Shown: in pieces, positions 12,801 to 23,160 of the stretch | Layout of the letters: each line of letters begins with the position of its first letter | Numbering within the stretch: the first letter of the stretch is position 1 | DNA from: Serripes groenlandicus | Taxonomy: Eukaryota > Mollusca > Bivalvia > Cardiida > Cardiidae | Length of the DNA: 64,000 bases | NCBI GenBank assembly: GCA_031761405.1 | Contig: JASEVX010000084.1 | Coordinates: 252,001-316,000 of the forward strand | Reading direction: 5' to 3' | Position numbers and translations under genes: made by a program | The notes under the pieces: generated by a model | What the model was told of the DNA's origin: nothing | Databases searched by the model: none | What the model saw: the letters and a program-made list of their open reading frames with translations, nothing else

Positions 12801-14609
12801 TTTATTGAAACAAGGCCAGAGGAGACAATAGTACAGTATTGACCAACGGTTCGAATCACGTAAAGAGCCAACAAGAGTTGCTGCAAGATGCAGCAATTGG
12901 CTTGGGAATCAGCATTTTATGGCTTAAGGAATACTGTGTGATTCGAAAAACCCGAAACCCGCTTTTAAATATATAATATAAATATATGATAACAATAGTT
13001 CTTTAGTTAAATACGTAAAATGAAAACAAAAATACCTTTTCCCAACGTGTTGACCTCGATCTCCCAAAATTATTGTTAACATTTGTCTGCGTCCTTTTCC
13101 CCTTAATCTATTCTAAAAATCGCAAATTAAGCACAATAATTTCGCACTTATGAACATTTTCCCATTTTCCTAATGTAACGGGAACGGGGCATAGGTTTAT
13201 GTATAAAAATAATTTGTACAGCCTTGCTGTGGAAGCCGGCGTTTATAGCAACGTTGGTAGAGTTGTTGACCTTTGTGTAAAGTTTAGCATCGTTCATCGC
13301 GGTTAGTGCCTGGATGGGTGACCCGCGATGGCTTAACGCCGGTACCCGTTACAAATGGTGGCATCGGTGGGTGTTAGTTAAACAACTATGGTTTTCATTT
13401 ACATTTTAATTATAAAAAAACCTACTTGCATATAAATAGACTGGTTCACTAATCTTAATATTCTATTGCAAACTCGAACGAGAACCAGTCTAGTGACGAA
13501 CTGCTACGGAAATATCCGAGAGCTGACGGTAAAATACGGCGCATGCGCGATCACGATGATTAACACGGCACATGCACAAGCCCATTGCATCAGTGATAGT
13601 TTTTTCACAACCAATATAGGCACTGGTGCTGATGCACCCGCGCAATGAAATCAGATCAAAATACTTCTGTTTTCACAGGTGGTCTTTAATTACAATGTCA
13701 TTTATGCTGAAAATGAGTAAACGGGAAATTAAAAGTGTGGTTGCTATAGACAGGGAAATTGCTAAACAAAGGTGGTCTTTATTACAGGTTATAGCTGTAT
13801 TTCAGAACTGAGATTGAACCCCTACCTAATGCCACCTACCTCAATACGGTTTGTCCGAACGGCTCTGGAACACTTAAGATACGATGTCAAGACAATAAAG
13901 GGGAGCCTTTCGTTGACTTGCAGAACATCACAGCTCTACACTTCGTTGTAAGATGTAACGTTCTAATTGGTTTACTATGTAAACCTTGGGCTGGATATAA
14001 TGCCAGTTGTTACGATTTCGTAATAAATTTCGGATGTGACGCCTCGGACACGACTACAGGTAAATCAAATCATTTTTCTTATAAAATAAAATTGGAAATG
14101 TTCATAATAAATAGTTTTTGATCATGTATTGGTATTGTTTATCCAATATGTATTTGATATGGTTCTCAGTTTTTTCTATTCGTTTTCCTTTTACGAAAGC
14201 AAACTTTACATATATGTCTGGTTTTGAGATCCAAAATTGCGAAAACCCATTTGTTGGTGTGATCCAGCATTGTGTGACCAAATTACCCTTCAGTTTACAT
14301 ACTAGGAAAAGGGTCAAATATTGATGTGTTGGATAACATTATCATTTTAAGTTAAATAAACCCATGGTATGTCTATCATTTCTAGCACCGGCTGTCAAAC
14401 CAACGCAAGGAGGAACACCGTCTCGAAATCCGAATCCCAACCCAGCTGCTGGAGGGCAATCAAACGGGACAACACCACCGGTCACAGGTGATCCAGTTGA
14501 CTCCAATAATCAGAGTGGACGCAAGGAAAGCGGCGGATCAAAAGCTGTTTCAAGCAGATGGTTGATAGTACTAATTGTCTCGTTCCGTCTATTCCGAATA
14601 AGTTTGTAA
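9886..14609 (+). CDS. secreted, probably GPI-anchored single CysD/WxxW-domain protein, copy B (4 exons, intact)
   Basis: Exons are 9886-9940, 12570-12624, 13806-14059 and 14386-14609, all with GT-AG introns in phases 1, 2, 1, giving 195 aa. Residues 1-18 are a signal peptide (hydrophobic LLVSAFLWTAIS). The ATG at 9886 is preferred over 9889 because in copy D only the upstream ATG survives. Residues 23-27 are WNTQW. Cysteines are at 53, 64, 87, 95, 105 and 114, the CysD spacing of gel-forming mucins; NAT, NGS, NIT and NAS are possible N-glycosylation sites. Residues 122-179 form a Pro/Gly/Ser/Asn linker, and 180-195 (WLIVLIVSFRLFRISL) are a terminal hydrophobic tail after small residues, as in a GPI signal; a short membrane anchor is the alternative. 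Intron 1 holds a 2.4-kb minisatellite. CysD domains in mucins mediate non-covalent contacts, so a mucus or surface role is inferred, not shown. Confidence 0.85.
10020..12450 (+). repeat. 46-bp minisatellite inside intron 1 of copy B (about 53 units)
   Basis: The unit is GGTAGGTGAACTGGCATTAC, then CACTTTATTCGTATTATTGC, then TTACAT. The array fills most of intron 1 and is absent from intron 1 of C and D. Variation between units is mainly GGTAGGTGAA/GGTATGTGAA and GGCATTACC/GGACTTATC. ORFs across it (for example 11839-12090) are artefacts. Confidence 0.95.
13174..13353. repeat. insert in intron 2 of copy B with a 5S rRNA-like segment
   Basis: TGTAACGGGAAC at the left and its near-complement GGTACCCGTTACA at the right bound about 180 bp found only in copy B. 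Inside, 13301-13323 (GGTTAGTGCCTGGATGGGTG, then ACC) differs by about two bases from the conserved 3' part of animal 5S rRNA. It may be a 5S-derived SINE or MITE. The full 5S fold is not present. Confidence 0.45.
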
Positions 14610-14689
14610 AATTACTAAATATTGTTTTAGATTTGTGAACCAGTTTGTGTGAACTGCAAATAACTCTACATATATTGTTCGTGTCCTAA

Positions 14690-15040
14690 CCCTTTCCAAC
14701 CTACATACGCTTTCTGACACCTCTGCAACAAACGCTTTTCGAAAACATAATGCAATCCATTGTGTTTGTGCTGCACAGACGTTTTGATACGGGATGTACT
14801 TCATTTTCTTAATCCTTTCCCACATACAGACGCTCTATGAAGCCTCTGCAGCAAACGATTTTTGAAAATATTATGGAAAAAGGATTCATTGCTCATGATG
14901 CACAATGTCTCCCTTTGCCATAAATGCAATTAATTCTTTTTTACTAACTGTACTTTCATGTAGAGAGAGTTTTCGTATTTTTGCTTATATAACTCAAAGG
15001 TGGTCTGCTACAGATTTGTACTATGTGGGAAAGTGGTTAA
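14690..15040. mobile_element. decayed palindromic MITE copies after copy B
   Basis: Two CCTTTCC..AC-type left ends (about 14,692 and 14,814), CTCTGCAGCAAACGATTTTTG, and a right end with GTACTATGTGGGAAAGTGGTTA near 15,017-15,035. The homologous position after C is 25,567-25,775. Confidence 0.4.
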
Positions 15041-15777
15041 ATCACTATATGACCCCTAAATCCTATATCTTTTTGTGACGATTCTTTTTAATACCAAAAC
15101 ATATAATTTAAAAATATGTAACAAGGGTGCAAAGCCCAGTTTACTCCCATGTTATCGAAGTTAGCTGTGCATGTGGATTTATCTTATCGTGTTTTGGTAT
15201 ACAAAAGCCGTTTTAAATGGATATTTGTAAAACACTGCAAGAAAAGGAAAGCATAATATGCACTTTATTTAATCTGCAAATAACAACCGTAAGCCATTTA
15301 GAGAACAGTGTAGGACCAGATCAGCCAGCGTATCCGCGCTATCTGATCCGGCTCTACACAGTTCGCCAGTTAGTCACAATATATTTCTGTTTAACATTTT
15401 GATCCTTTATGATTTACAGAAAATATTGTAAATATGAAGTTATATTAAAACTCCATGTGAATTGTATATCTGTATATTTGCTGTATTTTGGGCCGGTGGC
15501 CTCTATTAACAAATGAATTATTGGATTGAATTGAATTGAAGAACAGTATAACCTAAACATTTAACCAACAAAGTTATCCTTTTCAACCCCTTTACCGCGT
15601 GTAGATGATTTGTATGTCCGCTGCTTAAAGTGCAGGCCAAATTGATGATAATTTATAAGAAAGAAATATGTTTTATTGTATTAACCCATTCCCACCTGTA
15701 GACGCATATTGACGTATTTGCAACAGACGCTTTATCTACGAATTAAGTTTTCCATAGTTTTTCTATAGCTATTTTCA

Positions 15778-16978
15778 AAACACCATACAAACACATTAAT
15801 AAACCTCGTAAAACACCATACAAACACATTAATAAACCTCGTAAAACACCATACAAACACATTAATAAACCTCGTAAAACACCATACAAACACATTTTAA
15901 TAAACCTCGTAAAACACCATACAAACACATTAATAAACCTCGTAAAACACCATACAAACACATTAATAAACCTCGTAAAACACCATACAAACACATTAAT
16001 AAACCTCGTAAAACACCATACAAACACATTTTAATAAACCTCGTAAAACACCATACAAACACATTAATAAACCTCGTAAAAAAACATACAAACACATTAA
16101 TAAACCTTGTAAAACACCATACAAACACATTTATAAACCTCGTAAAACACCATACAAACACATTAATGAACCTCGTAAAACACCTACAAGCACATTTTAA
16201 TAAAACTCGTAAAACACCATACAAACACATTAATAAACCTCGTAAACACCATACAAACACATTAATAAACCTCGTAAAACACCATACAAACACATTAATA
16301 AACCTCGTAAAACACCATACAAACACATTAATAAGCCTCGTAAAACACCATACAAACACATTAATAAATCTCGTAAAACACAATACAAACACATTAATGA
16401 ACCTCGTAAAACACCACACAAACACATTTTAATAAATCTCGTAAAACACAATACAAACACATTGATAAACCTCGTAAAACACCATACAAACACATTAATA
16501 AATCTCGTAAAACACCATACAAACACATTAATAAACCTCGTAAAACACCATACAAACACATTATTAAACCTCGTAAAACACAATACAAACACATTGATAA
16601 ACCTCGTAAAACACCATACAAACACATTGATAAACCTCGTAAAACACAATACAAACACATTGATAAACCTCGTAAAACACCATACAAACACATTAATAAA
16701 CCTCGTAAAACACCATACAAACACATTAATAAACCTCGTAAACACCATACAAACACAATTTAATAAATCTCGTAAAACACCATACAAGCACATTAATGAA
16801 CCTCGTACAACACCATACAAACACATTAATAAACCTCGTAAAACACCATACAAACACATTTTAATAAATCTCGTAAAACACCATACAAACACATTAATAA
16901 ACCTCGTAAAACACCATACAAACACATTAATGAACCTCGTAAAACACCATACAAACACATTAATGAACCTCGGAAAAA
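15778..16978. repeat. 33-bp satellite array (about 36 units)
   Basis: The unit is AAACCTCGTAAAACACCATA, then CAAACACATTAAT. It equals the 51-bp unit after copy A with exactly 18 bases removed (from CAAAC to ACATTAAT). Because 33 is a multiple of three and the unit lacks stops in some frames, ORFs of up to 257 aa run on both strands (for example 16230-17003 - and 16462-17067 +). They are not genes. A few units carry +2 bases (ACACATTTTAAT). Confidence 0.95.
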
Positions 16979-17049
16979 AACGCGTAACACACCAAACAAA
17001 CAACTCCGTGGTTTTAAAAACTTTAATAAACCTTTTAACACACCATACA

Positions 17050-17238
17050 AGGAATCCGCTGTGGTAGAGTGGTTAGCGTCGGGGATTTCGAAACCGGGTG
17101 TCATGGTGGAGTGCCCTTGGGCAAGGCATATTTTCTAGCCTAGTACTGGTTTGTTTACCCAGGGTCATGGATAATTAATTGCGCGCTAAATGACCTTAGC
17201 TGTCGATGCGCCATAAAACAATATATATTCATTCATTC
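17050..17238 (+). mobile_element. SINE fragment inserted in the satellite
   Basis: It begins GGAATCCGCTGTGGTAGAGT with a tRNA-like A box, then GTGCCCTTGGGCAAGGCA and ACTGGTTTGTTTACCCAGGG. It matches the better-preserved element at 63,135-63,365. It splits the satellite, which resumes at about 17,239. Confidence 0.65.
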
Positions 17239-17450
17239 TAACACACCATACAAACAAATCCGTGGTATTAAAAATATTAATGAACCTCGTTACATACCAT
17301 ACAAACAAATCCGTGGTATTAAAAATATTAATGAACCTCGTTACATACCATACAAACAAATCCGTGGTATTAAAAACCACACCATTCAAACAAATCCGTG
17401 GTATCAAAAACATTAATTAACCTCGAAACACACCATACAAACAAATCCAT
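17239..17450. repeat. 51-bp satellite, full-length units after the 33-bp array
   Basis: About four units keep the AAATCCGTGGTATTAAAA segment missing from the neighbouring 33-bp units, so both forms coexist in one locus. Confidence 0.85.
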
Positions 17451-17642
17451 TACGCAGAGTCGGAACTCATCATTGGGTCCACAGCACTTAAAGCATAGAT
17501 AGATATACTGATACATAGGCACTACACCAACCAGGCAGTCATACAATACATCGAACGAAAGGGACATAAATCATTTTAATATTAAGTGAAGTTAAAGCCG
17601 CTTTCAACAGTTTTTCAGTGATATTACCGCCGCTGTCAACGT

Positions 17643-18966
17643 TTAACTGCATTGTTGTCTGTTTCCTACCGTTCTCTCTCTTGCTTGGACGTTGCTGGAA
17701 ATATTTGCTGCTGGAAGATTGCGAACTTCGATCGGCATTGATGTTGAGTGTAATATTGAGGAAATGTTCATTTGTTGCCCTTCATTCAGGTGATTGTAAC
17801 TGTTGATTGAAGATATTTGTTTGTGTCCAGAGATGTGCATGATGTGGTTTGCTGGCACTTTGTGGCCAGACAGTTTTTGAACTAAATATTTTCTGGCACT
17901 GTGGTTGGTCAGATTTCTGTCAGAGGAGATACCGGGACATTTCACCATTTGAGTCATCATGCTAGATAATTTGTTTACTCGAACTTGAATACGTTTGAAT
18001 CAGACGTAAGTTTTTTGTTGTTGTCGCTATGTAAAACGGTGGTTCTGTGCCCATATAGGTGAGGCCGAGGGGTTGATTCATTTGGTACTTTTTGTAAATT
18101 GCTATGGGATCTCTGGTAGGGTTTTCCAAATTCGACCATAGTCTTGGGTTTATTGAGCGAACGTCTTAGATTCACCCCTGTTCTTGTTTTGGTTTGTCGT
18201 TCACTGAATTCCAGGTATTCGTGTCCGTTGGACCTTCATTTGCCGGTGTTCTGAACAGCCCCGAAGGCCATAATGTACAGTGTTATAAAATGAGTTTGAA
18301 TCAGACACCGTAAGTTTTTTGTTGTTGTCGCTATGTAAAACGGTGTGCCAAAACATTTCCAGCTCCTCGTCGGTGATCGGGTCTGACCTGTGTGACGAGT
18401 TCCTTCTCGTTTCAGGTGCTTCTGCTTGCTTTTAAGCACTTCACTTACATTTGCAAAGTTTGGGCCTGTGGCCATGTACTCTCCATAGTTTTGCCTTCTA
18501 AGCTGTCTGTCGAAACTGGAAAAAATACCGCGGAGCGAATTCGGCTTGTACTCATCAACGTCAGACTTGCAAATAGCAATAAAATAGCTGCATAGGAGGT
18601 TGTGCAGCTCATTTTTTGGGATAGATTGGATCTCACGTGTCTCACCGATGGTTTCAAAGAATTCTCGTAATATTTTATATTTTCAGGTCATTGATTGTTT
18701 TTTTATTGAGTGTTCTGATTGGTTTGGCCCTCGATACATTGGTCAATGTCAGTCTGTGGGAGGAAACGTGTCGTCTGCTCGACTGCCTGATCTTTCTCTT
18801 TGTAAGAGGATAGTCTCTCATCTTATAATTCACAATCGAACTCAGTATCCCAAATTGTGATGTGATAAAATGTTCCGTCGTCTCGGAAAATCTTGTCCAT
18901 TATCACCGCCTTCCATTTGCCGTCAATATGTACGAATGAACCGGGTACGAATGCATGATCAGCCAT
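17643..18966 (-). pseudogene. Crypton-like tyrosine recombinase remnant, copy B (most complete)
   Basis: The - strand ATG at 18966 opens MADHAFVPGSFVHIDGKWKA, which continues to HITIWDTEFDCEL before a stop at about 18,818. Next come NSLRG...SFDRQLRRQNYGEY, SEVLKSKQKHLKREG and a PITDEELEMFW-type segment in another frame. After these come HRKMK and WAQNHR fragments, and at 17,643-17,960 LTNHSARKYLVQKL, NHIMHISGHK and SINSYNHLNEGQQ. The HxxR (HSAR), His (SGHK) and Tyr (NSYNHL) elements of a tyrosine recombinase active site are visible. Stops and frameshifts make it a pseudogene. It lies antisense to the CysD genes, at the same place as the A and C remnants. Cryptons lack terminal repeats, so I cannot mark the ends. 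Confidence 0.75.
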
Positions 18967-21104
18967 CTTAATGTTTACAATAGTAATACACAAAGTTCGA
19001 GTGGGGTTGTTCGCCTTATTTGCATGTACAGTGTCATATGATATTTTTGTAATGCGATTTTAACACTCCTGGAGCATGTATTATGTGATAAAGTAACTTT
19101 AATTTCATTGCGAAACATTTCCCACATACCGACACATTATAACGCCTCTGCCGAGGACGATTTTTGAAAACATTGTGGCAAAGGAAGAAATTGCTCATCA
19201 TGAGCAATTTCACTTTTTGCCAAAATATTCTCAACATTTTAATATTTCGTTTATAGAGAGTTTCCGAAATTTTGCCTGGATATTGTCAAAGTCGTCTACT
19301 GTATACTGTTTGTATGTTGGAAAGCGTTAAACACGCTCGATGACTAACCCAGTACTCGCACCGAATTTGTGGGGAAAATCCAATAGGCGGACCCCGCTCA
19401 TCACGTTACTTTGTTTGGATTGTTTTTTACGCCGTTTTCAACAATATTTCACTTAGGTCACGGCGTTTCTTGGTTAATTTACAAGTTATTTCGGTACTAT
19501 ATAACCTGAAAACAATGCATCCGTCGAAACGCTATCCCCGAAAAGGAAGGAAGCCATTTCTACCATTTTTAATACCTTTCCCACATACAACATATCTGCA
19601 GCCGAAGACTTTGAGAACTCTCAAGCAAAAATATGGCAAACCGCTGTAAATAATAGTATACTCATTAAATAGAGTTGAAAACATTGTGGGTAAATGAATA
19701 AATTGCTCATTATAAGCAAATTATCACACTGTTCTCACCAGTCGTCTGCTGCAGAGGCGTAAGAAAGCGTCTATATGTGGAAAAGGGTTGATGTATTTGG
19801 TATGACCCGACCGGGGGTTGAAACATGATCTCCCGCTCTCAAGGCGGACACTGTAACCTTACATACACCACCAAAGAAGCTTTATTTCAACACTTAAGAC
19901 TGAGCTATGACGTAAGTGCATAAACATAGAATACTAGCATACCATCTACTTTAAAAACAAAATACAATGTCATGGTTTTTATCTTGTTCCCACATACCAC
20001 AAGTAATCTGCAGCAGACGACTTTAGAAACATCTAGGCGAAACTGTGAAGCACTCTTTAAATGAAAATATAAGTATTGAAAAGATTTGAAACAGTGTGGC
20101 AAAAAGAGAAATTGCTCATTGTGAACATTTTCTTGTTTTGTCACAACATTTTTGAAAGTCGTCACCTGCTTCAGAGGCCTCAGAAAGTGTCATTACGTGT
20201 AAAAGGGTTTTGAAAGATATGAACATAAATAAGTCAATAGATTAATTTAATGAAATAAGTTGATTGTCACAATGAATAGAAGATGGCTTATTGCAATAAC
20301 TAATGAATCCCTAGTCTATTTACATAGATAAGATAACTCCCTTCATATTTAATTGTTTCTTATAGAGATGAGTTGTCAAAACTTTTTACGAGTCATGCCT
20401 TGGTAGTGCTTCGTCTTGTGTTTAATTGAATGTTCTTACATCGTGACGTGACACGTGCAGACATAGCACAAGTCACTCAGTTTGATTGATTGATTGTTTG
20501 GTGTTTTACGCCGCTTTCAACTATTTTTAAGTAAAGTCACGGCTTTTCCTGGGTAAGATACCAGTACTACAGGACCATTTATCCTTACACGAACCAGTCC
20601 GTCCTAATGTCTGTTAACTTGAATGATTTTTTTTTATGCCGTTACAAGACAAAGGCAGAAACAGCAAAGGGCGATCAGGACAAAAAGAGCCGGAATGTTT
20701 TAACTTACATGCGATTGCTGGGTGATTTACAAGTTTACCGATGCGTCGGTCGTTGTAATGCTATCTGGAACGTCTGGAACGTTGAGCGCAAAGGAGGAAA
20801 GCCTTTATACCATTATTTTGTTTCATCGACAAATACTCAATTTGTTTATAAAGCATCTGATATCTTAAACGATATAGCTAAATACGACACAACACTTAGA
20901 ACATAATTCACTTGATCTCCTTTTTCTGAAATAAAACATAACAACGATTTAGAAATCAGAATGATGTCATATTTCGAATATCTGTTTAACCCTTCACATA
21001 CAAAACATCTCAATATGAGCAATTACCATGTTGTCATATTTTTTAAAACGTCTGTCGCAAAGGAGTTAGAGAGCGTCTGCATGTTGGAAAGGGTCAATAT
21101 GCGT
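18967..21104. other. gene-free spacer upstream of copy C
   Basis: Block homologous to 6,880-9,740. It contains MITE remnants (about 19,105-19,330; 19,570-19,790; 19,985-20,220) and a truncated antisense SINE (20,483-20,600). No gene is seen. The ORF at 20,607-20,906 begins at the SINE edge and resembles nothing I know. Confidence 0.5.
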
Positions 21105-21233
21105 CTTCTGGGAGGTAGGATTAATTCAACAATAAAGACCAAGGTTCTCGCGTTGCAAAACTTAGATAAGGGATAAAACTCACACATTGAAGTAACAGAA
21201 ATTCACTTATCGTCTACTCGCGAAGGTGCAAAG
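21105..21233 (+). promoter_or_regulatory. conserved proximal promoter / 5' leader of copy C
   Basis: This is the same block as upstream of B and D: AATAAAGACCAAGGTTCTCG, then GGGATAAAACTCAC and CTTATCGTCTACTCGCGAAG directly before the ATG at 21234. The GATAAAA element is at the same distance from the start. The promoter looks intact although the coding sequence of copy C is broken. Confidence 0.45.
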
Positions 21234-21659
21234 ATGTATGTAATCAGACTTTTGGTTTCTTCTTTCTTGTGGACTGCTATATCAGGTATATTTAGTTAAA
21301 TATGTGTGTTTATAATATTCTTCAATTTTTCTGTAAGGTTTGTTATTCTCGTATTGGCATTTAAGTACATTGCAACAATACTTGTGTAATACAATTACAT
21401 TTAATTATATATAGCTGTTATGCTTCGACAATAATAGTGTTAAGTGGCAATTTTCTTTAGAAACAAAATATATAAAAACATTTTGAAAAATCATTTTACA
21501 ATAACCATATGCCGTTTGCTTGACGCCTTATGTAGCAGACGACTTTTAAAAACATTATGGAGCAAGAAAATATAGCTACACAGATATATATATATATATA
21601 TAGATACCGTTACAATTCAAATTTCCAAACGGCATTTACAACAAAATCTCGTGACTTCA

Positions 21660-21836
21660 TTCATAAAATGTCAAGCCCCAACGTAGTAACGCATGCGCTC
21701 TGAGAAACGTTGTATGAAAAATACTCGGGAGGGAATTTCAACAGCCAAAAATAGTTACGGAAATTTAGAGTGATAGACTGCATTTAGATCACGCTCAATT
21801 CCTTCTTTGTGTATAGAAGAGAAATTGTCAATAGTG
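21660..21836. repeat. dispersed repeat, partner of 33,065-33,240 (inverted)
   Basis: AACGTAGTAACGCATGCGC, GGGAATTTCAACAGCCAAAA and GAGAAATTGTCAA..GTGTTAGAATAAT recur in reverse complement at 33,065-33,240. It lies in intron 1 of copy C. No target-site duplication is clear. Confidence 0.6.
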
Positions 21837-22222
21837 TTAGAATAATACATACTTGTACATAGTTAGCCAAAGTATATCACAATAGAATTGTCTGTTAAAA
21901 CAATTGACCAAATTAGATACTGACATACACTCAATCAGACTCCTATTTGGATAACTCTGGACAAATTTAAGAATTGTTTCAAACCCCCTTCCCCCACCCC
22001 CTCCCCCCCCCCCCCCCGCCCCCCCAAAAAAATAAAACACTCCGAAGAAGTAATACCAAAGGTTAATGCGGCTTATTCTTATCATACACGGTCAATTTTG
22101 TCTGCTATATCGGCATCCGATTTTAAAGCATTCAATCAATGCATATTACTTATCACTTACTCTGCTGAATAAATGGCATTGATTAATATCAGCATCGATC
22201 CTTGGTAAGGTCTGTCGTACTA

Positions 22223-22397
22223 GTTGATTGATTGTTTGGTGTTTTACGCCGCTTTCAACTATTTTTCAGTTATATCAAGGCGTTTCCTGGATAAGTTACC
22301 AGTACTACTGGTCAATTTATCCTGACACCAGACAGTCAGTCGTAATGCTAACCCCACAACCCTGAGCGCCAAGGAAGGCAGCCACTATACCACCGAG
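22223..22397 (-). mobile_element. tRNA-derived SINE in intron 1 of copy C (antisense)
   Basis: Read on the - strand: TCTCGGTGGTATAGTGGCTG head, TTGGCGCTCAGGGTTGTGGG, TCAGGATAAATTGACCAGTA, then GGCGTAAAACACCAAACAAT with an AATCAATCAA tail. It is absent from B and D at this position, so it was inserted after the gene duplicated. Confidence 0.75.
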
Positions 22398-22879
22398 ACG
22401 GTTTTGTCGTTATAAAGGGTTTAATGTTTGTTTTGGTGCATTATGTCAGCTGTGTAATTTGGCAATTTAGTGTTATACTCTTATAACTGCACCAAAAACT
22501 ACATTTAACCCCTACAATTGCAGTTTAGTGGGAAAAAGGTATTTTTCATCAAATAATCGTTTGAAAAGGGAATTATAAATTGGGATCTCTTTTCTATGTT
22601 CAAAGTAGTTCCATGAGCTGGCCATATCGGAATAAACGCAATTGCTTTTAGTCACGTGATCCTTTTTAAACCAATCAAATCGAGCGATTCACAGAGCATT
22701 TAAACCAATTGCAATTATTTTTCTTATGAACTGGTTTTCTATCAACACAACCTTTTAGCATTAGGTATAGCTGAATAAGGTCATGACTTTAATTATTGTT
22801 CTCAAATCTTGTTAAAAGTTGCACTTTAGGAAGCAGAACAGTGAATAAATAAGTGCATAAGACATTCTTTGCCGCGCAC

Positions 22880-23160
22880 CGATTTCTCCGTCGGTTGCAA
22901 CGCGGACTGTCAATCCAGGGGTTCTGAGTAAACCCCAACTCGGCGAACATTCTATCCGACGTTTGACAAAAGTCAATGCGACACATTTCATTCCTCTTCC
23001 ACCAATTGGCTATTAGTCGATGTAAAGTGTTAAATGTATGTGTTTGGAGTACTGGTGCGAGGTAGCCAGGAATCTAATGGGTAGCTGATCTGGTCGCCGT
23101 GGTATGACTAAAACATTGTTAAAAAAATGTTTAACCACAATTAATCAGTCAATCTTTCTT
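22880..23160 (+). mobile_element. old SINE relic directly upstream of exon 2, copy C
   Basis: A degraded tRNA-like head (GCGGACTGTCAATCCAGGGG), CGACGTTTGACAAAAGTCAATGCG and TGGAGTACTGGTGCGAGGTA, ending in a decayed AATCAGTCAATC tail that abuts the exon 2 acceptor. Relics at the same place occur in D (37,080-37,310) and, as a CAAT tail only, in B (about 12,475-12,555). Confidence 0.65.

Noticed and set aside
13301..13323. 5S rRNA gene
   Set aside because: Only about 23 bases match and the rest of the 120-nt molecule is not recognisable.
15743..17104. Long ORFs on both strands (up to 257 aa) with FVWCFTRFINV-type or NLVKHHTNTLI-type repeats
   Set aside because: They are translations of the 33-bp satellite, open in several frames on both strands at once, with no start context, splice signals or non-repetitive part.
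21837..22085. 82-aa ORF with a poly-Gly stretch
   Set aside because: The glycine run is the C homopolymer read on the other strand; nothing else supports coding.
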